Below, one piece after another: positions 9,778 through 18,825 of a stretch of DNA of 64,000 nt. The translations under genes and the position numbers were made by a program. The DNA lies in contig SLHA01000048.1 in assembly GCA_007136405.1 (NCBI GenBank), positions 1 through 64,000 of the forward strand. Direction: 5' to 3'. The notes beneath the pieces are model-generated. The model did no database searches and was not told the DNA's origin. It saw only the letters and a program-made list of their open reading frames with translations. Position 1 is the stretch's first letter; the number at the start of each line of letters is the position of its first letter. This stretch comes from Candidatus Latescibacterota bacterium. Lineage in GTDB: Bacteria > Latescibacterota > UBA2968 > UBA8231.

Positions 9778-11202
9778 TTACGTTCTGTATCCTTTAAGTC
9801 CGGCATACAAAGTCTGGGCGCTGACTTTTGCGATGCCGAATAACGGGACGGCGATTAGCATGCCCACGATGCCCATCAGCTGGCTACCCACCATGACGGC
9901 GCCAAGGACTGCCAATGGATGCATCTTGACGCTGCGTGCTACGATGGTAGGCTGTACCAGGAAATTGTCAACGCCCTGCACGAACAGATACAGAACCACG
10001 ATCTGGCCCACCACTCCGATCCCTCCACCCGTGGCTACCGTCACTGCCGTGGCGGATATGATGCCGATGAGGGGGCCCAGAAAGGGGATCATGTTGGCGA
10101 TACCGGCCAGCAGCCCCAACGGAACAGCATAGTCCACCCCGATGATCTGCAGACCGATGATGCCCAGCGTGGCAACCACGCTGGTGGCCAGCAGTTGTCC
10201 ACGGAGGTATCCGCCGATCTGCTGGCTGATCTGGTGAAGCAGATCCAGACACAATTCGAAGTAGGCGTTGGGGACCAGCTCGATCACGCCGCGCGTCATG
10301 GCGTTGCCTTCCCGCAGGAAGAAAAACGCGATGAAAGGAACCAGTACGACGAAGGTCAAACCGGAGAACAGCCCGCCGAGTAATTCGGTGGTGCCGATCA
10401 GCAGGCGTTCGCTCAACACACTGCGACCGTGCAAGGCGACCAGCCGGCTCATGTCGAAATCTTCACCCAGGAACCGGTCCACGAGAGGCTGGATCGGGGT
10501 CAAACTCTGACTCAGATTCGTCAGCAGATTGGGTCCGGCCGTGCCGAAGTCCACCGCCCGCGCACCGACCAGCAGGTTTCCCACCTGCTCCGCCTGGTCC
10601 TCGGTTGCGGGATCGACTCCGGCCTTCTCCAGACCACCGTTACCACCCAAGGCCACCCGGGTCTGCTGCTGCCCTCCCTCTGTCTTGATGACCAGCATGG
10701 CGTACGCACCGGAGGTGTCCGGCGGAGTGAAGCGCAGACGAACCGTCCGGCTGGTGCCAGCCTCGAGTTCGAGGATTCCGTCCGTGGGATAGTCGATTCG
10801 AAATTCCTGCGCATCGTTCTCCAACACCAGACGTCCGACCAGAGGTTCGTTACCCAGATTGGTCAGGGAGAGTTCGCGTTCGGTGTATTCCCGGCGCAGG
10901 AGACGTTCACCCAGTTCGACGATCTCCCCCGTCAGACGGCCACCGGCCGTGACCGCCACCAGACCGACGACGACGAACACCGTCGCGAATATGATCAGGA
11001 TACTGGCTGTCCGCTCCAATCCACTGGCTTCCATGCGATCCACCAGAGGGGTCAGGATATAGGCCAGCACGAAACCCAGAAGAAACGGAGCCAGAACACC
11101 GCGGAATGCATATACCAGCCCGATGGCCGCCAACAGCCCCAACACGGCGAGTGTGATTCGAACAGGCGCTCCACCGGGGAAACCTGTGTCCAGCTGGCTC
11201 AT
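9778..11202 (-). CDS. AI-2E/PerM-family permease carrying an Ig-like (ASH/Hydin-type) insert
   Basis: Multi-pass inner-membrane protein of the AI-2E transporter superfamily. N-terminal segments (VLGLLAAIGLVYAF, LAPFLLGFVLAYILTPLVD) and the C-terminal core (GLLAGIANMIPFLGPLIG) fit the family. Between TM3 and the core, around residues 105-190, lies a soluble beta-rich stretch with the ASH/Hydin pattern: LTNLGNEPLVGRL, then LEAGTSRTVRLRFTPPDTSG. That is unusual for this family and would face outside the cytoplasm. ATG 11202 has GGAG 6 nt upstream; GTG 11211 overlapping the previous stop is possible. It follows the cNMP-binding gene without a gap. Substrate is unknown. Confidence 0.85.
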   Translation of the reverse strand: MSQLDTGFPGGAPVRITLAVLGLLAAIGLVYAFRGVLAPFLLGFVLAYILTPLVDRMEASGLERTASILIIFATVFVVVGLVAVTAGGRLTGEIVELGERLLRREYTERELSLTNLGNEPLVGRLVLENDAQEFRIDYPTDGILELEAGTSRTVRLRFTPPDTSGAYAMLVIKTEGGQQQTRVALGGNGGLEKAGVDPATEDQAEQVGNLLVGARAVDFGTAGPNLLTNLSQSLTPIQPLVDRFLGEDFDMSRLVALHGRSVLSERLLIGTTELLGGLFSGLTFVVLVPFIAFFFLREGNAMTRGVIELVPNAYFELCLDLLHQISQQIGGYLRGQLLATSVVATLGIIGLQIIGVDYAVPLGLLAGIANMIPFLGPLIGIISATAVTVATGGGIGVVGQIVVLYLFVQGVDNFLVQPTIVARSVKMHPLAVLGAVMVGSQLMGIVGMLIAVPLFGIAKVSAQTLYAGLKGYRT

Positions 11203-11207
11203 CGGAT

Positions 11208-11768
11208 TCACTCCGGACCGGTTTGATCCAGGCCGGCGCTCTGCTCCTGCTCGCTTTCCAGCTTTCGCACCCGCAGGCGGGCCTCTTTGAGCAGCCGGTT
11301 GGTGTGGCGCAGGCGCACGGAGATGATCTGCGACAGCCGCATTACGATATGCAGACCGCGCCGAGGGTTTTTCTCGATCAGATTGAGCAGATCGGGACGA
11401 AAAAAGCCAACCAACTCGCAGTTGTCTGTCGCCACTGCGGTCGCCGTCCTTGGGGTCTGATCCAGCAATGCCTGTTCCCCGAAAAAATCACCGGGCTGCA
11501 GATCAGCCAGGAGCTGCTCGCCACCATCCTCAGTCTGGTGGCTTACCCTGACCCGGCCGGAAAGGATGACGAACATTCCGGCTCCCATTTCCCCCTCCCG
11601 CACGATAACTTCTCCGGAATTGTACCTGCGGCGATAGAGTATGGCCTGCAGTTTTCGCAGTTCGCGCAGGCTCAGATCCTGGAAGATGGGCACCCGGTTG
11701 ATGGTCTCGTACACGGAGTCCTCAGGGTCCTCTCTACGCTTGAACAGGTTGCTCCAGATGGGATCCAC
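11208..11768 (-). CDS. Cyclic-nucleotide-binding domain protein (no DNA-binding domain)
   Basis: About 186 aa. One CRP-type beta-roll covers residues about 25-140 (IFQDLSLRELRKLQAILYRR, GEVIVREGEMGAGMFVILSG, GDFFGEQALLDQTPRTATAVA). The phosphate-binding cassette FFGEQALL...RTATA keeps the Glu and Arg used for cNMP. A helical or coiled C-terminus replaces the HTH of CRP, so it is a sensor or partner rather than a transcription factor. GTG 11768 with AAGGAG is favoured; a GTG/ATG further upstream is possible. It is coupled to the permease downstream, which suggests that the two work together. Confidence 0.85.
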   Translation of the reverse strand: MDPIWSNLFKRREDPEDSVYETINRVPIFQDLSLRELRKLQAILYRRRYNSGEVIVREGEMGAGMFVILSGRVRVSHQTEDGGEQLLADLQPGDFFGEQALLDQTPRTATAVATDNCELVGFFRPDLLNLIEKNPRRGLHIVMRLSQIISVRLRHTNRLLKEARLRVRKLESEQEQSAGLDQTGPE

Positions 11769-11878
11769 ACCAGTCTCCTTGCCGGGTCGACAGCCCCATA
11801 GACGGGCCAAAGACAAGCGACCCGTTTACCCGGAAAGGGCCGCTCTCCTCACAGTCCCTGGCTGTGCGCCACCCTGCT

Positions 11879-12208
11879 TCAAGTTGCCAGCACTTCTTCC
11901 AACTTGGCCTGAATCTGTTGTTTGGGCACGGCTCCGATCACCTGCCCGGCGACCTTGCCGTCCTTGAAAATCAGGAGGGTCGGGATGCTGCGAATGCCGA
12001 ACTGGGCCGCGTACTTCTGTGACTCGTCGACGTCCATCTTGCGAACCTTGACTCTGCCGCTGTATTCCTGGGCCAGTTCCTCCACGATCGGTGCGACCAT
12101 GCGGCACGGGCCACACCAGGCCGCCCAGAAGTCCACCAGAACCGGGGTATCTGATTCCAACACTTCGGCAGCGAAATTTTCATCATTGACAGCTAACGGT
12201 TCACTCAT
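11879..12208 (-). CDS. trxA: Thioredoxin
   Basis: Cytoplasmic dithiol oxidoreductase, 109 aa. The active site is WCGPC in VDFWAAWCGPCRMVAPI, and the cis-Pro loop is IRSIPTLLIF. The start is ATG 12208, since an in-frame upstream extension lacks family similarity and contains the promoter. A near-perfect promoter overlaps the end of holA, so it can be transcribed alone. Confidence 0.96.
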   Translation of the reverse strand: MSEPLAVNDENFAAEVLESDTPVLVDFWAAWCGPCRMVAPIVEELAQEYSGRVKVRKMDVDESQKYAAQFGIRSIPTLLIFKDGKVAGQVIGAVPKQQIQAKLEEVLAT

Positions 12209-12286
12209 GGGAAACCTCATTGGTAGGCAGTGGGTATTTCTGCAGAAGCCGCTTCCGCGGCCTGCCGTCAGTACCGGTATTTGCCG

Positions 12287-12315
12287 ATAATACCGAGGCA
12301 GTTCAGGAGTGTCAA
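12287..12315 (-). promoter_or_regulatory. Strong sigma-70 promoter for trxA
   Basis: Minus strand TTGACA (12315-12310), 17-nt spacer, TATTAT (12292-12287). It overlaps the last codons of holA, giving an about 70-nt leader. Confidence 0.8.
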
Positions 12316-13358
12316 GCCCGGCGGTATAGAGCCTGCACCGGGCAGAGATCAAGGATCAGCAACTCCAGTACCAACATGCCCTGACGCCGTCCCAGCGATT
12401 TGAGACGCGAATCGGCCTGCAACAAGGCGCCGATGGCCCGCCACGTGGCTTCCGGTGAACGTAGTTGCGCTTGCTCCATGTAGCCGTTGACGAAAAAAGT
12501 GGATATGCTCAGCTCCCTGGCGATGATCCTGGCGTCGCGCATGCCCCGGTCCATAAGGGACCGCGCCTGCAACAGCATGCGGTAATGCCGGGCCAGCATG
12601 GCGACGATGTGGATCGGTTGTTCGCCATGAGCGACCAACTGTCGTGCCAGCGCCAGGGAGCGCGCCATGTCTCCCTGACCCGTAGCATCTGCCAGAGCGA
12701 AGACGCTCGAACTGGCGGTGGCGCCTGTCACCTGGCGAACTGCATCCGGGGTGATGCATCCCCCCGCTCCGACAAAGGTCAGCGCTTTCTCGATTTCCGC
12801 CGCCAGGACCCGCAGGTTGCGGCCGATCAACAGGGCGAGCATGTCCGCTGCTGCCGGTTCGATACTGCCTCCCGCACGCCGGGCCCAGGACTGAATCCAT
12901 CCGGGCAGCTTTTCCTGGTAGGGTGTCCGGAACTCCACCACAAGCCCCTCGCGGTCCAGCTGCTGAAACAGCCGGCGGCGCATATCTACCTTGGTAGCGG
13001 TGGCGATGACTATCGTGGTCTCCATGGGGTGGTCCACCATGGCTTCCAGCTGCCGGCACGCCTCGGCGTTCAGGTGCTCGCAGCGGCGCAGCACCAGCAA
13101 ACGGTGTTGCGCCAACGTGGGGTAGGCGGCGTATACGGAGAGGATGTCACTGGCCTGAATATGCTCAGCGTCCAGGTAGTCTGTGTTGAAGTCCCGGGCG
13201 GCATCTGGCGCCAGCTGCTGTATCAACCAGTCCGTGGCGCGCTCACGGTCGAACCCCTCTTCGCCATACAGCAGGTAGAATCCCGCTTTTTTTCCCGCTT
13301 GTACGTGCGCCACCAGGTCAGCGGCAGACAGGCGTCGGCGTGCACTGCGCTTGCTCAC
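12312..13358 (-). CDS. holA: DNA polymerase III delta subunit
   Basis: Clamp-loader delta subunit that opens the beta clamp. The 348-aa product matches family length. It begins at GTG 13358, whose GTGA overlaps the stop of the small upstream gene. Recognisable parts are LYGEEGFDRERATDWL near the N-terminus, ARDFNTDYLDAE, and the C-terminal helical collar region (HYRMLLQARSLMDRG). A longer Arg-rich upstream extension in this frame is not protein-like and was discarded. Confidence 0.92.
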   Translation of the reverse strand: MSKRSARRRLSAADLVAHVQAGKKAGFYLLYGEEGFDRERATDWLIQQLAPDAARDFNTDYLDAEHIQASDILSVYAAYPTLAQHRLLVLRRCEHLNAEACRQLEAMVDHPMETTIVIATATKVDMRRRLFQQLDREGLVVEFRTPYQEKLPGWIQSWARRAGGSIEPAAADMLALLIGRNLRVLAAEIEKALTFVGAGGCITPDAVRQVTGATASSSVFALADATGQGDMARSLALARQLVAHGEQPIHIVAMLARHYRMLLQARSLMDRGMRDARIIARELSISTFFVNGYMEQAQLRSPEATWRAIGALLQADSRLKSLGRRQGMLVLELLILDLCPVQALYRRA

Positions 13359-13552
13359 GGGTCGTTTTCCCCGGGGGCGTCGACCTCGGTGAATTCGGCG
13401 TCGACGACGTTGGAACGGTCGATGGGAGAGGACCGGTGTCCGGCGGGTGCCGAATGTGCGTCGTCGCGCCCACCGTGTTGCCGCAGGCGGGCGCCTTTCC
13501 ATGCCTGGTACAATGCGTATATCGCTACGCACCAAGCGATCAGCCTGATCAC
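13355..13552 (-). CDS. Small single-span membrane protein of unknown function
   Basis: About 65 aa: one hydrophobic helix (IRLIAWCVAIYALYQAW) followed by a polar tail ending in NVVDAEFTEVD. GTG 13552 is chosen because AGGAAAGG precedes it, whereas the upstream ATG 13597 sits inside a hairpin. It lies between purM and holA and is coupled to holA by a GTGA overlap. I do not recognise the family. Confidence 0.6.
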   Translation of the reverse strand: MIRLIAWCVAIYALYQAWKGARLRQHGGRDDAHSAPAGHRSSPIDRSNVVDAEFTEVDAPGENDP

Positions 13553-13579
13553 GGAGAAACCACCTTTCCTGACCGATGC

Positions 13580-13597
13580 ATGCCCCGGACGGGGCAT
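13580..13597 (-). terminator. Perfect 7-bp hairpin between purM and the small membrane gene
   Basis: ATGCCCC and GGGGCAT pair around a 4-nt loop, 10 nt after the purM stop. No T-run follows, so it is more likely an mRNA stability or attenuation element than an efficient terminator. Confidence 0.4.
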
Positions 13598-13606
13598 ACC
13601 GGAGGC

Positions 13607-14644
13607 TTATTCCAGCACAACGCTCTGGCCTTCATCAGGCTCTACTTCCCCGATCAAGCGAGCATCCTCGCCGTGGGCGCGCAGCCCCTCCAGGGCGGCT
13701 TCACTGTCGGCAGGATCCACGAAGAGAACGAGTCCCAACCCCATATTGAAGACGTGGAACATCTCATGTTCGTCAATCTTGCCGGTTTCCTGCAGAAAGT
13801 CAAATACCGGAGGAATACTCCAGGTGCCGCGCCGTAGGCGAGCGCACAGACCGGCTGGTACCACCCGCGGCAGGTTGTCCCACACCCCACCGCCGGTGAT
13901 GTGGGCGATACCTTTGATACTCACGGTCTGCAGCAGTGCCAGCACCGACTGGACATAGGACCGGTGCGGACGCAGCAATTCCTCGGTAACGGTATGCCCA
14001 GTGGCGCCAAGTGGATCATCCGGTTCCAGTCCGGCCATGGTGAAGACGATCCGTCGTGCCAGGCTGTACCCGTTGGTATGCAGACCGTCGGACGCCAGTC
14101 CGATGATGGCATCGCCACAGGTCACCGAACGGCCGTCGATGATACCCTCGCGATCGACGATACCCACGATGCTTCCGGCCAGATCGTATTCCCCCGGCCG
14201 GTAGAAATCCGGCATCTCCGCCGTCTCTCCTCCGATCAGCGCGCAGCCCACATTGCGGCAGCCGGTCGCCACACCGCGCACGATGGCCTCGACCACGTCC
14301 GGATCATGCACGCCCATGGCCAGATAGTCCATGAAGAAAAGAGGACGCGCTCCCTGGACCAGGATATCGTTGGCGCAGTGGTGCACGATATCGATCCCGA
14401 CCGTGTCGTGGCGGCCGCTGGCAAACGCCAGGCGCAGCTTGGTACCGACACCGTCTATACTGCTCACCAGGACAGGATCCCGGTATTCCTTCCACGGCGG
14501 TGCGAACATACCCCCAAAACCGCCCGGACCACCAACCACCTCCGGACCGAACGTGGTGCGGACCAGTTCCTTGATGGTCCGGGTGGAGCGATTGGCTGCC
14601 TCGATGTCGACCCCAGCCGCGGCGTACGCGCTTTTCTTTTCCAT
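13607..14644 (-). CDS. purM: Phosphoribosylformylglycinamidine cyclo-ligase (AIR synthetase)
   Basis: Fifth step of purine synthesis: ATP-dependent closure of FGAM to AIR. The 345 aa from ATG 14644 equals the standard length. Motifs: SAYAAAGVDIEAANR near the start, SSIDGVGTKLRLAF, DILVQGARPLFFMDYLA, GGETAEMPDFY and the late ITGGGVWDNLPRV. GGAGGGG lies upstream. The 220 nt ahead of it (to rnr) holds no convincing gene. Confidence 0.96.
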   Translation of the reverse strand: MEKKSAYAAAGVDIEAANRSTRTIKELVRTTFGPEVVGGPGGFGGMFAPPWKEYRDPVLVSSIDGVGTKLRLAFASGRHDTVGIDIVHHCANDILVQGARPLFFMDYLAMGVHDPDVVEAIVRGVATGCRNVGCALIGGETAEMPDFYRPGEYDLAGSIVGIVDREGIIDGRSVTCGDAIIGLASDGLHTNGYSLARRIVFTMAGLEPDDPLGATGHTVTEELLRPHRSYVQSVLALLQTVSIKGIAHITGGGVWDNLPRVVPAGLCARLRRGTWSIPPVFDFLQETGKIDEHEMFHVFNMGLGLVLFVDPADSEAALEGLRAHGEDARLIGEVEPDEGQSVVLE

Positions 14645-14864
14645 CCGCCTGATCCCCTCCACAAATCAGCCGCGTTGCGCGCCGGCGTTGCGTTTTATGA
14701 GGCCGTACCAATCAGGGTATTCGGCCTGGTATTCCTTCCCATCCGCTACACCACTGCCGGCGTAGCGACCAAAGTACGACCGCGCCGCGGGCGGGTCAAT
14801 CGCAGGATCGCGGGTTCGAATCCGGAGGTTTATCCTGCCGGAAGCCATGACCGCGGCCAGGGCT

Positions 14865-17078
14865 TCAACGGCGACGCCGACGCGGCATGCGCCGGGGCTG
14901 TCCGCGTGTCTTGCGGGGGCGCGAAGAACGTTTACGGCGGAATGACGTACGGTGCGACGTACGATCATAGCTTGCCTCGATCAGCTGAAGGTCCATACGC
15001 TGCGCATTCCGGTCCACCCTGCTGATGCGCACCCGGACGGCAATTCCGGTGCGGATGCTCTGCCCGGTATCCAGGTTCGTCAACCTTTGTCGTCGAGGAT
15101 CGTACTCGAAATATCCATCCATCGCTCTCAATGAGCAGAACCCTTCCATCATGCTGCCAGTCAGCTCCACGAAAAATCCGTTCCGCAGCACGGCGGACAC
15201 CATACCGGAGCACTCCTCTCCCAGCCGTTGCTCCATGTAGCGCAGCTGCTTGAGCGCTCTGTACGTACGCTCTGCCGTTTCCGCGCGCTGCTCGCACTGC
15301 GAGCACCAACGGGCGAGCCATGACAGGTTCCCTGGCCGCTCCTCGCGACTGCTCGCATCCCGGTCCCGGCGCAGCGCGGCTTTGACCACCCGATGCACGA
15401 ACAGGTCCGGATATCGACGGATGGGTGCGGTAAAGTGCAGGTAGCGCGGCAACGCCAGACCATAGTGGCCCGCGTTCCGCTCGGCGTAGACAGCCCGGGT
15501 CATGGCCTGAAGCAGCCGTTTCTTCCACAGGTGCGCGTCTTCGCGCTCGGTGATACTGCTCAACCACTCCTGCAGCCGCTCCGGTTCAATCCGGGACTCG
15601 TGCCCGAGGGTCAGACTCGGGGCGGCCGCGGCCAGGCGGCGCAGTTTGGCCGCATCAGGGGGAGGATGCACGCGATATAGCACGGGCAGCTGGTGACGGG
15701 CGGCAAATTGCCCCACACACTCATTGGCCAGCAGCATGAATTCCTCGATGATGCGATGGCTGGCGAGCCGCGGCTGCCGACCCAACGCCAAGGGCATGCC
15801 GGCCGCGTCCAGGTCCACCCGGGGTTCGGGCAGATCGAGGTCCAGTGCGCCGCGTTGTTCCCGCGACAGCCGCAGACGAGCACTCAGTTCATCCATCAGC
15901 CGCAACAGCACCGTCCACGGCGCCGCGGCACCGCCCGCCCCGTCCAGGGCCGTCTGAACCTGCTGGTAGTCCAGGCGGGCCGCACTCCGGATCACGGATT
16001 CGGTGATTGTGAAAGCCTTGATCCGGCCGTCCGGGTCCAGATCGATCAGAACGGACACGCTCAACCGGTCTTTGCCGCACTGCAGCGAACACGCGCCAGC
16101 TGCCAGGTCATCGGGCAGCATGTGCACGACATGATCCAGCAGGTACACGCTGCACCCCCGTCTGCAAGCCTCGAGGTCCAGCTCTGTTCCGGGCTGTACG
16201 AAATGACTCACATCGGCTATGTGGACACCCAGATGATAGCCGCCTTTCGGCGAACGCTGCAAAGAGACGGCGTCATCGAAGTCTCGCGCTCCTGGCGGGT
16301 CCACCGTCACACAACATTGCGCCCGAAGGTCCAGACGCTGCGACAGCGAGGATGCAACCGGATCCATGCCGACCGAGCGGGCCACGGCCTGGGCGGCGGC
16401 GGGGTAGTCAACCGGCAGATCGAAACGGTGCACCACCGCGGCGAAGTCCAGGGCAGGATCGTCACCGGAGCCCAGATGCTGCACGATCCGCCCCTTCAGG
16501 CCATCGAATCCCCAGCCTCTGTCCGTGACCTGGACGACGACCCGCGCCCCCGGGTCCATACTGTCCGGCAAGCGGTCCCGCAGGTACACATCGCGCTGTA
16601 TTGCCGGGTCGTCCACTTCCACTGCGGCCCGATCACCACGCCGGACCAGCGTGCCCACCAGTGTGCGCGCTGCCGGACGAACCACGCTGACGATGCGCCC
16701 TTCCGGTCCTCGCCCGTCCGCGTCCTGGCCGGTAATCTCAGCCTGCACTTCATCACCATCGATGGCCGCGCCCAACGCCCCCCTGGGGATGTACAGGTCG
16801 GCCTGCTGACCGGCAGATACGACAAAACCGAAGCCGCGAGGATGAACCCTGAGTTGGCCTGCGACAAGATGATGCTCCCCTGCCAGAGCAAAGCGATTGG
16901 AACGAAGGCGAACGAGCAGCCCTTCGGCCTCGAGTTCCCGTACCAGCTGCCGAAAGCTCCGGTAAGACCGTGGCGCCACACCGATCTCGCGGGCCAGATC
17001 CTTCATGCGGCACGCCTGGAACCCAGGTTGGCGCATGTGGCGCAGAAGCTGTTCCCGCGTGACGTCGTCCGGGGGCAT
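14865..17078 (-). CDS. rnr: Ribonuclease R (RNB-family 3'-5' exoribonuclease)
   Basis: Processive exoribonuclease for structured RNA and mRNA turnover, about 737 aa from ATG 17078. Order: N-terminal winged-helix-like and cold-shock domains (HPRGFGFVV; YIPRG), RNB domain with the metal-site motif DPPGARDFDDAVSL and HIADVSHFV, then the TAPIRRYPDLFVHR signature, a C-terminal S1 domain and a strongly basic Arg/Lys tail. An intrinsic terminator at 17103-17137 lies upstream of this ATG, which rules out the longer in-frame start at 17240. Confidence 0.95.
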   Translation of the reverse strand: MPPDDVTREQLLRHMRQPGFQACRMKDLAREIGVAPRSYRSFRQLVRELEAEGLLVRLRSNRFALAGEHHLVAGQLRVHPRGFGFVVSAGQQADLYIPRGALGAAIDGDEVQAEITGQDADGRGPEGRIVSVVRPAARTLVGTLVRRGDRAAVEVDDPAIQRDVYLRDRLPDSMDPGARVVVQVTDRGWGFDGLKGRIVQHLGSGDDPALDFAAVVHRFDLPVDYPAAAQAVARSVGMDPVASSLSQRLDLRAQCCVTVDPPGARDFDDAVSLQRSPKGGYHLGVHIADVSHFVQPGTELDLEACRRGCSVYLLDHVVHMLPDDLAAGACSLQCGKDRLSVSVLIDLDPDGRIKAFTITESVIRSAARLDYQQVQTALDGAGGAAAPWTVLLRLMDELSARLRLSREQRGALDLDLPEPRVDLDAAGMPLALGRQPRLASHRIIEEFMLLANECVGQFAARHQLPVLYRVHPPPDAAKLRRLAAAAPSLTLGHESRIEPERLQEWLSSITEREDAHLWKKRLLQAMTRAVYAERNAGHYGLALPRYLHFTAPIRRYPDLFVHRVVKAALRRDRDASSREERPGNLSWLARWCSQCEQRAETAERTYRALKQLRYMEQRLGEECSGMVSAVLRNGFFVELTGSMMEGFCSLRAMDGYFEYDPRRQRLTNLDTGQSIRTGIAVRVRISRVDRNAQRMDLQLIEASYDRTSHRTSFRRKRSSRPRKTRGQPRRMPRRRRR

Positions 17079-17102
17079 GCGTGTAATACTCCGTGTGGGC
17101 AT

Positions 17103-17137
17103 AAAAAAGCAGCTCCCGGCCCTTGCCGGGGCTGCTT
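17103..17137 (-). terminator. Rho-independent terminator after the 17.2-kb lipoprotein gene
   Basis: Minus strand AAGCAGC-CCCGGC pairs with GCCGGG-(T)-GCTGCTT around a 4-nt loop, followed by six T. It separates the upstream lipoprotein gene from rnr. Confidence 0.85.
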
Positions 17138-17187
17138 GCCAGATCGTTTCCCTTCCTATGCCAAAATGCTTGATCGGGCCCGGATTG

Positions 17188-17643
17188 TCAATCCGTGCTA
17201 CCCGGCCAGACCAGCGGGAATGATTGAGGGATGCCCTCACGCTCCCACATGCGGGCGAAATTGTTGATCACCACGGTCATCTCACTGCCAACGACCCGCA
17301 ACGCGCGCTCCGCGTTAGGGACGAATGTGGGAAAATCCGGTTCCACCAGTCTACGCAGTGCTTCGTCCAGCGAGCGAATCATGGAATTGTGCAGAGCCCT
17401 GATGTGCTTGTTGGCCGGCATGCCGATGGCCGATATGCTGTCCCGGTATGCCGTCAGCACCTGGGCGACGTCCGCGGCTTTGTCTGCCATTCCCTCGGTA
17501 CGGAGATAATTCTTGTATTGCACGATGGTCCGGTTGAAATGGCTAAGTTCGTGCAATTGGTTCACATACGGTGTCAGTTCATCCGGTGCCTCTCCACATC
17601 CCCATACAACGCCCAGTATGAAAAGGAATCCAGCTCGCCGCAT
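17188..17643 (-). CDS. Putative lipoprotein of unknown function
   Basis: 151 aa. A short N-terminal hydrophobic stretch ends in VVWGCGEAPDE, a plausible but non-ideal lipobox (Trp at -2). The mature part is mostly helical and polar, with heptad-like segments (MIRSLDEALRRLVEP). No known domain recognised. It has its own promoter with an adjacent palindrome and its own terminator, so it is monocistronic. Confidence 0.7.
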   Translation of the reverse strand: MRRAGFLFILGVVWGCGEAPDELTPYVNQLHELSHFNRTIVQYKNYLRTEGMADKAADVAQVLTAYRDSISAIGMPANKHIRALHNSMIRSLDEALRRLVEPDFPTFVPNAERALRVVGSEMTVVINNFARMWEREGIPQSFPLVWPGSTD

Positions 17644-17694
17644 TGCACGCTCCCTCCGTCTGCGGTATGGCCTGTAGTTCCGCCTACGCCAGAC

Positions 17695-17724
17695 AAGATA
17701 CTAACATCCAGGGGGGGCTGTCAA
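17695..17724 (-). promoter_or_regulatory. Promoter for the 17.2-kb lipoprotein gene
   Basis: Minus strand TTGACA (17724-17719), 18-nt spacer, TATCTT (17700-17695), about 50 nt before the start codon. Confidence 0.55.
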
Positions 17725-17726
17725 GC

Positions 17727-17738
17727 TGTACATGTACA
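17727..17738. promoter_or_regulatory. 12-bp palindrome next to the -35 box
   Basis: TGTACATGTACA is a perfect palindrome 2 nt upstream of the lipoprotein -35 box. The position suits an activator or repressor operator; the cognate regulator is unknown. Confidence 0.4.
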
Positions 17739-17839
17739 AGCACACGGGATCCTTCCGGTGTTCTGCAACCGATCTGCGACTAGGGATGCGGCGAGGCGTC
17801 CCCGCCGGGAGAAGGTACGGCCACTGCACCGCGAGCCGG

Positions 17840-18682
17840 TCAAGCCGGTCCCAGAATGCGTTGCCGAAGGTCAACCAGCAACTGCAGCGCCGCTGCCAGG
17901 TCCCCGGCCTGATCCGGAGAGTATTCCCGTTCCAGGGTCAACGGGCCATGGTAGCCCAGCGTATCCAGTTTGCGCAGGAAGGCTTCTATGTCCACGTCCC
18001 CGGATCCCAGCGGCGCATCCTCGTGCCATGGCTGCTCCGGACGGCGTGTCCACACAGCGTCCTTGCAGTGCACGCTGCGCACATACGCACCGATGCGGTC
18101 CAGAGCTTCCAGCGGATCGCCGACGCGGTACAAGATCATGTTGGCTGGATCGAAGTTGACCCGGAGATTGTCGCGTTCGACTTCCTGGATGAACGCCAGC
18201 AACTCGTCCGCCGTTTCCTGGCCGGTTTCCAGATGGAAGAACTGGTGGTTCTGCAGGCAATGATCGCACACGGTGCGCGTGGCCTGAACCACGCGATCGT
18301 ATTCCGGGTCGTTCCGATCCGGGGGGACAAAGCCCAGATGCATGCCGATGGCATCCACTCCGAGCTCCGCAGCGAAATCAGCCACTTCCAGCGTCTGCCG
18401 TACCCGGTCCTCCCGGGTGAAGCGCGGTACCAATCCCACGGTCTGCTGAACGTGCTCGATGGTGGAATAGTCTTCTTCTTCAAAACCGACGAAAACAACA
18501 GTGATCGTCAATTCCGCCGCTGCGAACTGTTCCTTGAGCTGAGCGGTGCGCTCCTGAGTGCGATACTCCGGTGTAGGGGCATGGAGCTGAACGGTCGGCA
18601 CCTGGAGTTGCTTTACGGCCTCCAGGCCGGCCCCCAGCCCACCGTGTACCGAGGTGAATATACCGGTGGCCCATCGTTCCAT
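17840..18682 (-). CDS. Xylose-isomerase-like TIM-barrel (sugar phosphate isomerase/epimerase family)
   Basis: 280 aa from ATG 18682 (GAAGGGACG upstream). AP endonuclease 2-type barrel with likely metal and substrate residues in FFHLETGQETADELL, VNFDPANMILYR, VRSVHCKDAVW and LTLEREYSP (Glu, Asp, His, Glu). Substrate unknown; relatives act on keto sugars or inositols. A second member of the fold lies at 42806-43672. The neighbours do not define a pathway. Confidence 0.82.
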   Translation of the reverse strand: MERWATGIFTSVHGGLGAGLEAVKQLQVPTVQLHAPTPEYRTQERTAQLKEQFAAAELTITVVFVGFEEEDYSTIEHVQQTVGLVPRFTREDRVRQTLEVADFAAELGVDAIGMHLGFVPPDRNDPEYDRVVQATRTVCDHCLQNHQFFHLETGQETADELLAFIQEVERDNLRVNFDPANMILYRVGDPLEALDRIGAYVRSVHCKDAVWTRRPEQPWHEDAPLGSGDVDIEAFLRKLDTLGYHGPLTLEREYSPDQAGDLAAALQLLVDLRQRILGPA

Positions 18683-18825
18683 GGTGGACGTCCCTTCGCT
18701 CTGCGTGTGGATGATGACACCGTGAACAGATTGCCGGGAATAAAACCGAAATCCCCCACCCCGGCAAGACGGGCGAAGGGGAGCAGACGACACCCCCCTT
18801 CGGTTCACTGGCGCCTTTACACGGC

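Noticed and set aside
12472-13958. Long plus-strand open frame opposite holA and purM
   Set aside because: Shadow frame; both minus-strand proteins are complete with normal length.
14645-14864. Possible small minus-strand gene and a tRNA-like T-arm (GGTTCGAATCC) between purM and rnr
   Set aside because: The T-stem does not pair, no acceptor stem or anticodon arm can be drawn, and the small frame has no start with an RBS.
15693-17267. 524-codon plus-strand open frame opposite rnr
   Set aside because: Antisense shadow produced by GC-biased codons; RNase R motifs are all on the minus strand.
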